Below are positions 1 through 9,168 of a stretch of 64,000 nt of DNA, piece after piece (positions within the stretch are counted from its first letter, which is position 1; each line of letters begins with the position of its first letter). The stretch is taken from positions 496,001-560,000 of the forward strand of contig NZ_CP025430.1 of assembly GCF_002847445.1 (NCBI RefSeq), written 5' to 3'. The notes beneath the pieces were generated by a model that saw only the letters and a list, made by a program, of their open reading frames with translations, ran no database searches and was not told the DNA's origin. Source of the DNA: Paracoccus zhejiangensis. Lineage in GTDB: Bacteria > Pseudomonadota > Alphaproteobacteria > Rhodobacterales > Rhodobacteraceae. The position numbers and the translations under genes were made by a program.

Positions 1-1
1 G

Positions 2-736
2 GCGCAATATCTCGATGACAGCTATGTCGATGCCGGCCAGGTGCTGGAACCGCCGCAGCCGGTGACGCCCTTGGATTTCCGCATGCACGAGGCCGTGGGT
101 CAACCATTGCCGACCGCGCCGCTGCCGCTGGCCTTTGCCCATTCCGACCTCAGGCCGAATGGCGGCTGGAAGGCCCGGCTCGAGGCCGCCGAACGGCTGG
201 CGAGTGCCGGTGTGCTGCCGCCGTCGCAATTGCACGGCATCTATGACGAACAGAAGCCCGCCGCCTCGGGCGGGGTCTGGGAACGGGCGGCCAGCTTCCA
301 GCGGCTCGATGCGGCGCTGGCCTCGGACGACAAGGCCGCGCTGGCCGAGGCGCTGCCACCGGCCTTTGCCGAGTTCACCGGTGCGAACATGGGCGATGTT
401 CTGGCCGCACTGGTGGCCGAGCAACTGCCCGATGACCTGCCGGGCGAGGCGGGCGAAATTGCCGGCAAGCTCAGGCAATGGCAGGGGCTGACGGTGGCCA
501 AGCCCACGCCTGCCGATCCGGCGCTGGCCGGGGGCGAGGCCGATGCGCTGGCCGCAGGGTCTGATCGCAAGGGCGAGGCGCTACTAATTGCCATGACCCA
601 GATCGACCGGGGCCTCGACGGCGACAGGGCGCAGGCGGCGCGTGGGCTGGCGACGCTGCGCGCCCTCGGGCTGACAGCCGAGGCCGATCTGGCCGAGACG
701 CAGCTGACCCTCGCCCCGGGGCTCAGCGCCCCATGA
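2..736 (+). CDS. Uncharacterised protein, C-terminal part (5' end outside window)
   Basis: The reading frame is open from the left edge to a TGA at 734-736, so the real start lies upstream. About 244 residues are visible. They are rich in Ala, Leu, Pro and Asp/Glu, with no membrane segment and no catalytic motif that I recognise. The stop overlaps the xerD start by four bases (ATGA), which suggests translational coupling. A GTG at 41 could be read as a start but nothing supports it over an upstream one. No function is assigned. Confidence 0.75.
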   Translation, partial: AQYLDDSYVDAGQVLEPPQPVTPLDFRMHEAVGQPLPTAPLPLAFAHSDLRPNGGWKARLEAAERLASAGVLPPSQLHGIYDEQKPAASGGVWERAASFQRLDAALASDDKAALAEALPPAFAEFTGANMGDVLAALVAEQLPDDLPGEAGEIAGKLRQWQGLTVAKPTPADPALAGGEADALAAGSDRKGEALLIAMTQIDRGLDGDRAQAARGLATLRALGLTAEADLAETQLTLAPGLSAP

Positions 737-1713
737 GCAGCGATCATCGCCTGATCTCGGCCTTTCTGGACGCACAGGCGGCCGAGGCCGGGGCGGCGCG
801 GAACACGCTTCTGGCCTATGGCCGCGATCTGGCGGATTTCGCCGAATGGCTGGCGGGGCAGGGCGGTGGCCTGCCCGGCGTCAGCCGCGAGGGCATCGAG
901 GACTACCTGAGCTTCTGCGACGCGCAGGGCCTGTCTCGGGCGACGCGCGCGCGCCGCCTGTCCTCGATCCGGCAATTCACCCGCTTCGCGCTCGAGGAAG
1001 GTCTGCGCGAGGATGATCCCGCCATCCGCATCAGCGGTCCGGGCCGGGCGCAGCGCCTGCCGAAGACGCTGAGCCAGTCCGAGGTCGGGGCGATGCTGGA
1101 CGCCGCGCCCGATCTGGGCCGCAACCCGGTCGAGCGGGCGCGCAATGCCTGCCTGATCGAACTGCTCTACGCGACCGGGATGCGGGTCAGCGAGTTGGTC
1201 GCGCTGCCGGTCAGCGCCTGCCGCGGCGATCCGGCGGTGCTGCTCATTCGCGGCAAGGGCGGGCGCGAGCGGATGGTGCCGCTGACCCCCAAGGCGCGCG
1301 CGGCGCTGGCCGCATGGCTGGCGATCCGCGACCGGGCCGACGAGACAACCCCGCTTGGAAAACTGGTCGCCGGCAAGGGCGGGCGCTGGCTGTTCCCCGC
1401 CCCCGGTGCGGAGGGGCATATGCCGCGGCAAAGCTTCGGAAGGCTGCTGGGCGAGATTGCCACCGCCGCCGGGGTCGATCCGGCGCGGGTCAGCCCCCAT
1501 GTCATCCGCCACGCCTTCGCCACCCATCTGCTGGAAGGTGGCGCCGATCTGCGCGCGATCCAGACGCTGCTGGGGCATGCCGATCTGGGCACGACCGAGA
1601 TCTATACCCATGTGCTCGACGCGCGGATGCGCGATCTGGTGCTGAACCACCACCCCCTTGCGCAGCCGCACGGCGCGTCGCAGGCTTCACCCCCCGACAG
1701 GACAACAGACTGA
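733..1713 (+). CDS. xerD: Tyrosine site-specific recombinase XerD
   Basis: This 326-residue protein resolves chromosome dimers at dif together with XerC. The N-terminal SAM-like core-binding domain (about residues 1-105) is followed by the catalytic domain. The tyrosine recombinase residues are visible: Arg151 in TGMRVSEL, His256 and Arg259 in HVIRHAF, His282 in LLGHADL, and the nucleophile Tyr291 in EIYTHV. Length is slightly above the usual 295-310. The ATG at 733 overlaps the preceding stop, and the next gene follows five bases after the stop. No integrase-type neighbours are present, so this is a housekeeping Xer protein. Choosing XerD over XerC rests on overall resemblance. Confidence 0.9.
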   Translation: MSSDHRLISAFLDAQAAEAGAARNTLLAYGRDLADFAEWLAGQGGGLPGVSREGIEDYLSFCDAQGLSRATRARRLSSIRQFTRFALEEGLREDDPAIRISGPGRAQRLPKTLSQSEVGAMLDAAPDLGRNPVERARNACLIELLYATGMRVSELVALPVSACRGDPAVLLIRGKGGRERMVPLTPKARAALAAWLAIRDRADETTPLGKLVAGKGGRWLFPAPGAEGHMPRQSFGRLLGEIATAAGVDPARVSPHVIRHAFATHLLEGGADLRAIQTLLGHADLGTTEIYTHVLDARMRDLVLNHHPLAQPHGASQASPPDRTTD

Positions 1714-1717
1714 GCCC

Positions 1718-3049
1718 ATGGAACACGCCGCCTCGATGATGGATGTCACCTTCTGGACCACGATCATCGCCATTGTCGTCCTCTTGATGATGTCCGCCTT
1801 CTTCTCGGGTTCCGAGACCGCCCTGACCGCCTCGAGCCGCGCCAAGCTGCGCGCCCGCGCCGACAAGGGCGATGCCGGCGCGCAGGCGGCGCTGAACGTG
1901 ACGCAGGACAGCGAAAGGCTGATCGGCGCGATCCTGCTGGGCAATAACGTCGTCAACATCCTCTCGGCCAGTCTCGCCACCGCGCTTTTCACCCGGCTTT
2001 TCGGCTCGGGCGGGGTGGCGCTGGCGACGCTGGTGATGACGGTGATGGTGCTGATCTTTTCCGAGGTGCTGCCCAAGACCTATGCCATCTCGGCGCCCGA
2101 GAACGTCGCCAGCAACGTCGCCCGCCCGATCAGCTGGCTGACGGTGATCCTGTCGCCGGTGGTGGCCGTGGTGCGCTTCATCGTGCGCGGCATCCTGCGG
2201 CTGTTCGGGCAGCGCACCGATCCCGGCTCGCACATGTTCTCGCTGCACGAGGAGATCGCGGGCGCGCTGTCCATCGGGCAGGAAACCGGGGCGGTGCAGA
2301 AGGAAGACCGCGACCGCCTGCTGGGTGCGCTCGATCTCGGCAACCGCACGGTCGAGGAGATCATGCGCCACCGATCCGAGATCGAGATGATCGATGCCGC
2401 CACGCCCCCCGCCGAGATCCTCAGCGAGGTGCTGGCCAGCCCCCATACCCGCCTGCCGGTCTACAAGGGCGAGCGCGAGAATGTCGTCGGCGTCATCCAT
2501 GCCAAGGACCTGTTGCGCGCGGTCAACCGCGCAGTGCGCGAGACCGGCAACCCGGCGGCGCTGCAGACGCTGGACGTGATGTCGGTGGCGATGAAGCCCT
2601 ATTTCGTGCCCGAGACCAGCCCGCTCGACGAGCAGATGCGCGAGTTCCTGAAGCGCCGCACCCATTTCGCGCTGGTCGTCGATGAATATGGCAGCCTGCG
2701 CGGGCTGATCACGCTCGAGGATATCCTCGAGGAAATCGTCGGCGAGATCGCCGATGAACACGACACCGAGGCCGACCAGACGCTGACCCCGAACGCGGCG
2801 GGCGACTATACCGTCGAGGGCGGCATGACCATCCGCGACCTGAACCGCCAACTGGACTGGAACCTGCCCGATGACGAGGCAAACACGGTGGCCGGGCTGG
2901 TGATCCACATGGCGCAGTCGATCCCCGAACAGGGGCAGGTCTTCTCCTTCCACGGCTATCGCTTCGAGGTGGTGGCCCGGCGCGACAACCGCATCACCAA
3001 GCTGCGGATCAGGCCGCTGGCCGGCAACGATCAGGCCGAGGAGGGCTGA
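1718..3049 (+). CDS. CNNM/CBS-domain membrane protein, HlyC/CorC family
   Basis: The protein has 443 residues from the ATG at 1718, four bases after the xerD stop. Order of parts: a DUF21/CNNM membrane domain with about four hydrophobic segments (about residues 8-170, containing SGSETALTA), a tandem CBS pair (about 200-330), and a C-terminal CorC_HlyC domain. This family is linked to Mg2+/Co2+ efflux or homeostasis; the haemolysin name is historical. An earlier in-frame start at 1658 would overlap xerD by 56 bases and is less likely. The substrate is not shown by sequence. Confidence 0.9.
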   Translation: MEHAASMMDVTFWTTIIAIVVLLMMSAFFSGSETALTASSRAKLRARADKGDAGAQAALNVTQDSERLIGAILLGNNVVNILSASLATALFTRLFGSGGVALATLVMTVMVLIFSEVLPKTYAISAPENVASNVARPISWLTVILSPVVAVVRFIVRGILRLFGQRTDPGSHMFSLHEEIAGALSIGQETGAVQKEDRDRLLGALDLGNRTVEEIMRHRSEIEMIDAATPPAEILSEVLASPHTRLPVYKGERENVVGVIHAKDLLRAVNRAVRETGNPAALQTLDVMSVAMKPYFVPETSPLDEQMREFLKRRTHFALVVDEYGSLRGLITLEDILEEIVGEIADEHDTEADQTLTPNAAGDYTVEGGMTIRDLNRQLDWNLPDDEANTVAGLVIHMAQSIPEQGQVFSFHGYRFEVVARRDNRITKLRIRPLAGNDQAEEG

Positions 3050-3072
3050 TCCCCCAGATCAAAGGAACTCGC

Positions 3073-4005
3073 ATGGCCCGGACCCGGAAGACCATCATCA
3101 GTTGCGCCATCACCGGCTCGATCCACACGCCGTCCATGTCGCCGCATCTGCCGGTGACCGCCGCCGAGATCGCGGAATCAGCGATTGGCGCGGCCGAGGC
3201 CGGGGCGGCGATCATCCACCTGCACGCCCGCAACCCCGAGGATGGCCGGCCCGACCAGACGCCCGAGGCCTTCCGGCCCTTCCTGCAGGTCATCAAGCAG
3301 CAAAGCGACTGCGTGGTGAACATCACCACCGGCGGCGCGCCGACCATGACCATCGCCGAGCGCATCCTGCCCGCCGCGACCTGGCAGCCCGAGGTCGCCT
3401 CGCTGAACATGGGCTCGATGAACTTCGGCCTCTTCCCGATGCTGGGCCGGTTCGAGGGCCAGCTGCGCCATGAGTGGGAACAGGGCTACCTGGCGAACAA
3501 GGACATCCTCTTTCGCAACACCTTCGGCGATGTCGAGCATATCCTGACCACGCTTGGCGCCAATGGCACCCGCTTCGAGTTCGAATGCTATGACAGCTCG
3601 CATCTCTACAACCTGAAATATTTCCACGATCAGGGGCTGGTCCAGGGGCCGCTGTTCATCCAGACGGTCTTCGGCCTGATGGGTGGCATCGGCGCGCATC
3701 CCGAGGATGTCATGCACATGAAGCGCACGGCGGACCGGCTGTTCGGTGACCAGTATCGCTGGTCGGTGCTGGGTGCGGGCCGGAACCAGATGCCGGTTGC
3801 CGCGATGGCGGCAGCAATGGGCGGCAATGTCCGGGTGGGGCTGGAGGATTCGCTCTGGGCCGGGCCGGGGAAGCTGGCCGAAAGCAATGCCCAGCAGGTG
3901 CGGCAGGTGCGCCAGATCATCGAGGGGCTGGGGCTCGAGATCGCCACGCCCGACGAGGCGCGCGAGATGCTGGCGCTGAAAGGCGTGGATCAGGTCGCCT
4001 TCTGA
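3073..4005 (+). CDS. 3-keto acid cleavage enzyme (BKACE, DUF849 family)
   Basis: This 310-residue TIM-barrel enzyme belongs to the Kce family, which condenses a beta-keto acid with acetyl-CoA to give acetoacetate plus a new CoA ester. The metal-binding HLHAR is near residues 50-54, the distal His/Glu positions lie in FGLMGG and VGLEDS, and GGAPTMT is typical of the family. BKACE members act on many keto acids (3-keto-5-aminohexanoate, dehydrocarnitine and others), and no diagnostic pathway partner is adjacent. The gene stands alone between the CorC-like gene and tkt. Family assignment is firm; substrate is unknown. Confidence 0.88.
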   Translation: MARTRKTIISCAITGSIHTPSMSPHLPVTAAEIAESAIGAAEAGAAIIHLHARNPEDGRPDQTPEAFRPFLQVIKQQSDCVVNITTGGAPTMTIAERILPAATWQPEVASLNMGSMNFGLFPMLGRFEGQLRHEWEQGYLANKDILFRNTFGDVEHILTTLGANGTRFEFECYDSSHLYNLKYFHDQGLVQGPLFIQTVFGLMGGIGAHPEDVMHMKRTADRLFGDQYRWSVLGAGRNQMPVAAMAAAMGGNVRVGLEDSLWAGPGKLAESNAQQVRQVRQIIEGLGLEIATPDEAREMLALKGVDQVAF

Positions 4006-4112
4006 CGCCGATCCGGCCCGCCGCCACGGCAGTTCACCTTGCAACCGGATCGCTCCCTGCCTATCAGGGCGGCAAAGCGACACGCCGTCAGTTTCAGCCG
4101 CAGAGGACCGAC

Positions 4113-6137
4113 ATGGACATCGAAGCCCGCCGCAAGGCCGACCCCGCCCATTGGAAACTGGCCAGCGCCATCCGCGTCCTGGCCATGGATGCGGTGCAGG
4201 CCGCGAATTCCGGCCATCCGGGGATGCCGATGGGCATGGCCGACGTGGCCACCGTGCTGTTCCAGAAGCACCTGAAATTCGACGCCTCGGCGCCCAACTG
4301 GTTCGACCGCGACCGCTTCATCCTGTCGGCGGGCCACGGCTCGATGCTGCTTTACGCGCTGCTGCACCTGACCGGCTACGAGCAGATGACGATGGAGCAG
4401 ATCCGCAACTTTCGCCAGCTGCACTCGATCACTGCCGGCCACCCGGAATACGGTCATGCCGAGGGCATCGAGACGACCACTGGCCCCTTGGGGCAGGGCA
4501 TCGCCACCTCGGTCGGTTTCGCCGTCGCGGAAGAGGCGATGCGGGCGGAATTCGGTGCGGATCTGTGCGACCACCGCACCTGGGTCATCGCCGGCGACGG
4601 CTGCCTGATGGAGGGCATCAGCCAGGAGGCAATCGGCCTGGCCGGGCGTCAGCAACTGGGCCGGCTGATCGTGCTCTGGGACAACAACAACATCACCATC
4701 GACGGGCGTGTCACCATTTCGGACAAGACCGACCAGCTGGCGCGCTTTGCCGCCTCGGGCTGGCGGGTGCTGGAATGCGACGGCCATGACGCCGCCGATA
4801 TCGATCGCGCCCTGACGGAGGCGCAGCAGGAGGACGGCCGCCCGGTGCTGGTCTCGTGCAAGACCATCATCGGCTTCGGAGCGCCGAACAAGGCCGACAG
4901 CCACAAGGTCCACGGCTCGCCGCTGGGGGCCGAGGAGATCGAGGCTGCCCGCGTTGCCATCGGTTGGGAACATGGTCCCTTCATCATTCCCGACGACATC
5001 GCGGGTGACTGGCGCGCCATCGGCGCCCGTGGCGCCGAGGCCCGCGCCGGCTGGAACGCCCGCGTCGATGCGCTGGCCGCCGATGCGCGCAACGAATTCG
5101 CCCGACGCATCAATGGCGACGTGAACCCGCACCTGGCGCCGACCATCACCGCGCTGAAGGATCAGGCGGTTGCCGCCAAGCCGAAGATCGCCACTCGCAA
5201 GGCCAGCGAGAACACGCTGGAAGTGCTGAACCCGGTGATGCCCGAGAATTTCGGCGGCTCTGCCGACCTTACCGGCTCGAACAACACCTTCACCAAGGAT
5301 CTGGGCATCTTCTCGCCCGAGGACCGCAAGGGCCGTTACCTGAACTATGGCATCCGCGAGCATGGCATGGCGGCGGCGATGAACGGGCTGTGGCTGCATG
5401 GCGGCTTCCGCCCCTATGGCGGCACCTTCATGACCTTCACCGATTACGCCCGCGGCGCCATGCGCCTGTCGGCGCTGATGGGTCTGCCGGTCGTCTATGT
5501 CATGACCCATGACAGCATCGGCCTGGGCGAGGATGGCCCGACCCACCAGCCGGTCGAGCATCTGGCGATCTCGCGCGCCACGCCGAACACGCTGGTGCTG
5601 CGCCCCTGCGACCAGGTGGAAACCGCCGAGGCTTGGGAAATCGCGTTGTCGCAGATGTCCCGCCCGACGGTCATGGCCCTGTCGCGCCAGAACCTGCCCG
5701 AGCTGCGGGTCGAGAACAGCGCCGAGAACCTGTCGGCCAAGGGTGCCTATGTGCTGCGCGCCGCCTCGGGCGGCAAGCCCGCGGTGGTGCTGATGGCGAC
5801 CGGCTCGGAAGTCGAGATCGCCGTGGCGGCGCGCGAGGTGCTGGAAGCCGAAGGCACACCGACCAGCGTGGTCTCGGTCCCCTCGATGGAGCTTTTCCGC
5901 GAACAGGACGCCGCCTATCGCAGCGACGTGCTGCCCGCCGGCACCGTCCGCATCGCCATCGAGGCCGCCGTGCGCCAGCCCTGGGACTGGCTGCTGCTGG
6001 GCGAGCGCGGGCGCGAGGAAAAGTCCGATTTCGTCGGCATGACGGGCTTCGGCGCCTCGGCCCCGGCACCCGAGCTTTACGAAGAATTCGGCATCACCGC
6101 CGACGCCGTGGTCGAGAAGGCCAAGGCCCTGCTGTGA
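4113..6137 (+). CDS. tkt: Transketolase
   Basis: This 674-residue thiamine diphosphate enzyme moves two-carbon units between ketose and aldose phosphates in the pentose phosphate pathway. Visible signatures are [11 protein letters not shown] near residue 36, the ThDP-binding GDGCLMEG followed about 28 residues later by DNN (about 155-190), and the Pyr domain with [13 protein letters not shown] near 415. It is full length, with three domains. It starts 107 bases after the BKACE gene with no obvious coupling. A short GC hairpin plus GGATATCT element follows 9 bases after its stop. Confidence 0.97.
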   Translation: MDIEARRKADPAHWKLASAIRVLAMDAVQAANSGHPGMPMGMADVATVLFQKHLKFDASAPNWFDRDRFILSAGHGSMLLYALLHLTGYEQMTMEQIRNFRQLHSITAGHPEYGHAEGIETTTGPLGQGIATSVGFAVAEEAMRAEFGADLCDHRTWVIAGDGCLMEGISQEAIGLAGRQQLGRLIVLWDNNNITIDGRVTISDKTDQLARFAASGWRVLECDGHDAADIDRALTEAQQEDGRPVLVSCKTIIGFGAPNKADSHKVHGSPLGAEEIEAARVAIGWEHGPFIIPDDIAGDWRAIGARGAEARAGWNARVDALAADARNEFARRINGDVNPHLAPTITALKDQAVAAKPKIATRKASENTLEVLNPVMPENFGGSADLTGSNNTFTKDLGIFSPEDRKGRYLNYGIREHGMAAAMNGLWLHGGFRPYGGTFMTFTDYARGAMRLSALMGLPVVYVMTHDSIGLGEDGPTHQPVEHLAISRATPNTLVLRPCDQVETAEAWEIALSQMSRPTVMALSRQNLPELRVENSAENLSAKGAYVLRAASGGKPAVVLMATGSEVEIAVAAREVLEAEGTPTSVVSVPSMELFREQDAAYRSDVLPAGTVRIAIEAAVRQPWDWLLLGERGREEKSDFVGMTGFGASAPAPELYEEFGITADAVVEKAKALL

Positions 6138-6146
6138 TGAAGCGTT

Positions 6147-6180
6147 CCGCCTCCGGCGGGGATATCTGGATGAAGAAGAA
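6147..6180 (+). repeat. Hairpin plus GGATAT-box element, copy 1
   Basis: A GC hairpin (CCGCC-TCC-GGCGG, 6147-6159) is followed by GATATCTGG and a purine-rich tail. The same layout occurs at 11556, 26554 and 55433. A separate 9-bp perfect inverted repeat (GGATGAAGA at 6168-6176, TCTTCATCC at 6190-6198) overlaps the tail. It lies just after the tkt stop and may act as a transcript end or processing site; there is no U-run. Confidence 0.5.
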
Positions 6181-6219
6181 AACCTTTCCTCTTCATCCGA
6201 TGATCCCTGCCCGGGCGGA

Positions 6220-7113
6220 ATGATGCGGGGGCTGCGGCGGCCGGGCAGTGACCAGTCCGCCGGTATCCTGCTGCTGCTGGCGGCGATCCTCAGCTTCACG
6301 CTGATGGACGCCACGGCGAAATACCTGACGCAATTCTATCACCCGGCCCAAGTGGTCTGGGCGCGCTTTGCCGGCAACATGGTTCTGCTGGTGGCGATCT
6401 TCCACGTCCGCATCCCGACGCTGATGCGCACACGCCAGCCGGGGGTGCAGTTCCTGCGCTGCCTGACGCAGATCGGCTCGGTAGGGCTGTTCTTTTCCTC
6501 GCTGCAATATATCGGGCTGGCCGAGGCCACCGCGATCATGGACATCAACCCGGTGCTGATCACCCTTGGTGCGGCGCTGTTTCTGGGCGAAAGCATCGGC
6601 ATCCGCCGGGCGCTTGGCATCGCCGCCGCACTGGCCGGCGCGCTGATCATCATCCGGCCCGGCATGGGCGTGTTCCAGCCCGCCGCGATCCTGCCGCTGA
6701 TCGGCGCTTTCACCTATGCCGCCGGCGCGCTGCTGACCCGCGTGGTGCGGGGCGATTCCACCGCCACCTCGCTTCTGTGGTCGACGGTTTTCGGCACGCT
6801 GATCGCCAGCTTGGCCGTGCCGTTCTTCTGGCAGCCGATCCAGATGGAACATCTCTGGGCCTTTCTGCTGATCGGGGTGCTGGGGGCCGGCAGTCAGGCC
6901 ATGCTGATCCGTGCCTTTGCGCTGGCCGAGGCCGGTGCCATCGCGCCCTTCGGCTATACCGGGCTGATCTGGGCGGGAGTCTGGGGGGCGCTGTTCTTCG
7001 GGCAGATCCCCGATGGCTGGACCATCCTTGGCGCGGCGATTATCGTGGCCGCCGGCATCTATGTCTGGTCGCGCGAGGCGGCCCTGGCACGGCCCGCAAC
7101 CCGGAAGGCGTGA
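6220..7113 (+). CDS. DMT-superfamily transporter (EamA domains)
   Basis: This protein of about 297 residues has roughly ten hydrophobic segments arranged as two EamA repeats (about 15-140 and 155-285), the layout of drug/metabolite exporters such as RhaT or S-adenosylmethionine carriers. Two adjacent ATG codons (6220 and 6223) could serve as start. The stop TGA at 7111 is directly followed by the next ATG at 7114, so the two genes are almost certainly co-transcribed. The substrate cannot be read from sequence. Confidence 0.85.
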   Translation: MMRGLRRPGSDQSAGILLLLAAILSFTLMDATAKYLTQFYHPAQVVWARFAGNMVLLVAIFHVRIPTLMRTRQPGVQFLRCLTQIGSVGLFFSSLQYIGLAEATAIMDINPVLITLGAALFLGESIGIRRALGIAAALAGALIIIRPGMGVFQPAAILPLIGAFTYAAGALLTRVVRGDSTATSLLWSTVFGTLIASLAVPFFWQPIQMEHLWAFLLIGVLGAGSQAMLIRAFALAEAGAIAPFGYTGLIWAGVWGALFFGQIPDGWTILGAAIIVAAGIYVWSREAALARPATRKA

Positions 7114-7992
7114 ATGAGCGACGAGACCGAGGAGAAGCCAGACCTGCGCGACCGGCTGGCCAATGGCGCCTTTCTCGCGGTCATGGGGATCGCCCGGCTG
7201 CTGCCCTATGACCGCCGCATCCCGGCGGTGGGCTGGTTCTTTTCGCGCGTGCTGGCCCCGGTGGCCGGCTGGCGCAAGCGCATCCGCGACAATCTTGCAC
7301 TGGCCCGGCCGGACCTGTCATCCGACGAGGTCGAGGCGCTGGTCCGCGCGGTTCCCGACAATGCCGGCCGCTCGCTGGCCGAGATCTATTCGGGCGCCGA
7401 GTTCACCGACCGCATCCGCGACAGCAATCCGATGGAGGGGCCGGGCGTCCCGGCGCTGGAGGCGGCGTTCAAGACCAACCGCGCGGTGATCCTCGCCTGC
7501 GCCCATTTCGGCAATTACGACGCCATGCGCGCGGCGCTGGCGGCACGGGGCTGGCCCGTTGGCGCGCTGTACCGCCCGATGAACAACCAGGCCTTCAACG
7601 CCCATTACATCCCGGCCATGCGCGCCATTGCCGAGCCGATCTTTCCGCGCGGCCGGGCCGGACTGACCGCCATGCTGCGCTTCCTGCGCGGCGGTGGCTG
7701 GATGGCGCTCGGCTTTGACCAGTACCAGCGCGACGGGGCCGAACTGCGCTTCTTCGACCTGCCGACCAAGACCGTTCTGACCCCCGCCGAACTGGCGATC
7801 CGCAATGACGCGCTGGTCGTCCATATCGCCGGCATCCGCCAGCCGGACGGGCTGTCCTTCAAGGTTCATGTCGGCGCGCCGTTGCAGCCCGACGAGCCTG
7901 CGGTGATGATGCAGGCGCTAAATGACGATCTCGAGGCGCTGGTGCGGCGGCACATGGACCAGTGGTTCTGGATCCATCGCCGCTGGAAATAG
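7114..7992 (+). CDS. LpxL/HtrB-like lysophospholipid/lipid A acyltransferase
   Basis: The protein has 292 residues. The acyltransferase motif HX4D is present as HFGNYD near residue 131, and the second block is FPRGRAG-like (near 177) with GFDQYQRDGAE (about 200-212). Family members transfer acyl chains from acyl-ACP to lipid A precursors or related lipids at the inner membrane. Length is close to the LpxL norm of 290-310. The start abuts the stop of the DMT gene. Whether it acylates lipid A or another lipid is not decided by sequence. Confidence 0.82.
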   Translation: MSDETEEKPDLRDRLANGAFLAVMGIARLLPYDRRIPAVGWFFSRVLAPVAGWRKRIRDNLALARPDLSSDEVEALVRAVPDNAGRSLAEIYSGAEFTDRIRDSNPMEGPGVPALEAAFKTNRAVILACAHFGNYDAMRAALAARGWPVGALYRPMNNQAFNAHYIPAMRAIAEPIFPRGRAGLTAMLRFLRGGGWMALGFDQYQRDGAELRFFDLPTKTVLTPAELAIRNDALVVHIAGIRQPDGLSFKVHVGAPLQPDEPAVMMQALNDDLEALVRRHMDQWFWIHRRWK

Positions 7993-7999
7993 CTGCACA

Positions 8000-8023
8000 G
8001 GCCCTGCGCATCCCTGCAGGGCC
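8000..8023 (+). terminator. Stem-loop after the acyltransferase gene
   Basis: GGCCCTGC (8000-8007) and GCAGGGCC (8016-8023) form an 8-bp perfect stem eight bases after the acyltransferase stop. There is no U-run, so it is a weak intrinsic terminator or an mRNA 3'-end stabiliser. Confidence 0.4.
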
Positions 8024-8111
8024 GCCGCCACTTGCACAGGCTGCATCTCTGATCCCAGATAGGGGTCAAGGCGGGTGGCATGAGGCCAACCTGCAAGCGG
8101 AGCATAGGGTC

Positions 8112-9131
8112 ATGAAAAAACTGGGTTTCCTCTCCTTCGGTCATTGGTCGCCGGATCGCGGCTCGCGGGTGCGGACGGCGGCGGATGTGTTGCAGCAGTC
8201 GATCGAATTGGCGGTGGCAGCAGAGGAACTGGGCCTTGATGGGGCCTATTTCCGCGTCCACCATTTCGCCCGGCAACTGGCCTCGCCCTTCCCGCTGCTG
8301 GCGGCGGTGGGGGCGCGCACCAAGACCATCGAGATCGGCACCGGCGTCATCGACATGCGCTATGAGAACCCGCTCTACATGGTTGAGGATGCCGGGTCCG
8401 CCGACCTGATCTCGAACGGGCGGCTGCAACTGGGGATCAGCCGTGGCTCGCCCGAGCAGGTGATCGATGGCTGGCGGCATTTCGGCTACCAGCCCGGCGA
8501 GGGCGAGGATGGGTCCGCGATGGCGCGGCGCCATGCGGAGGTGTTTCTGAACCTGCTGGAAGGCCAGGGCTTTGCCGAGCCGAGCCCGCGGCCGATGTTC
8601 CCGAACCCGCCGGGTCTTCTGCGGCTGGAACCGCATTCCGAGGGCCTGCGCGAGCGGATCTGGTGGGGTGCGGCCTCGGATGCGACGGCGGTCTGGGCGG
8701 CCGAAATGGGGATGAACCTGCAAAGCTCGACGCTGAAGAACGACGAGACGGGCGAGCCCTTCCACATCCAGCAGGCCACGCAGATCCGCAAGTTCCGCGA
8801 GGCGTGGAAAGCCGCCGGGCACGACCGCGAGCCGAGGGTTTCGGTCAGCCGCTCGATCTTCGCGCTGATGAACGATCAGGACCGGATGTATTTCGGCCGG
8901 GGCGGGAAAGAGAGCGACCAGATCGGCCAGATCGACGATTTCCGCGCCATCTTCGGTCGCGGCTATGCCGATACGCCCGACCGGCTGGTTGCGCAGCTGA
9001 AAGAGGACGAGGCGATTGCCGAGGCCGATACGCTTCTGCTGACGGTGCCGAACATGCTGGGCGTCGACTACAACGCCCATGTGATCGAAAGCATCCTGAC
9101 CCATGTGGCGCCCGAGATGGGCTGGCGCTGA
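8112..9131 (+). CDS. LLM-class flavin-dependent oxidoreductase
   Basis: This protein of 339 residues starts at ATG 8112 (MKKLGFLSFGHW). It has the luciferase-like monooxygenase barrel: an N-terminal substrate-side strand, GAYFRVHHFARQLASP near 45-60, TIEIGTGVIDMRYENPLYMVED near 80-100, and SRGSPEQVIDGW near 120. Such enzymes oxidise organic substrates with FMNH2 supplied by a partner reductase. No reductase gene is adjacent. A longer frame from 7962 would overlap the acyltransferase gene and is rejected. Substrate unknown. Confidence 0.85.
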   Translation: MKKLGFLSFGHWSPDRGSRVRTAADVLQQSIELAVAAEELGLDGAYFRVHHFARQLASPFPLLAAVGARTKTIEIGTGVIDMRYENPLYMVEDAGSADLISNGRLQLGISRGSPEQVIDGWRHFGYQPGEGEDGSAMARRHAEVFLNLLEGQGFAEPSPRPMFPNPPGLLRLEPHSEGLRERIWWGAASDATAVWAAEMGMNLQSSTLKNDETGEPFHIQQATQIRKFREAWKAAGHDREPRVSVSRSIFALMNDQDRMYFGRGGKESDQIGQIDDFRAIFGRGYADTPDRLVAQLKEDEAIAEADTLLLTVPNMLGVDYNAHVIESILTHVAPEMGWR

Positions 9132-9141
9132 GGGGATGGAG

Positions 9142-9164
9142 GGCGCCCGCTGATTGCGGGCGCC
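9142..9164. terminator. Hairpin between convergent genes
   Basis: GGCGCCCGC (9142-9150) and GCGGGCGCC (9156-9164) form a perfect 9-bp stem with a five-base loop. It lies exactly between the convergent stops of the LLM oxidoreductase and hom, and so could end transcripts from both sides. It has no U-run. Confidence 0.5.
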
Positions 9165-9168
9165 GCTC

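Noticed and set aside
733..1713. Mobile-element integrase
   Set aside because: The sequence and housekeeping context fit XerD, and there is no attachment site or cargo.
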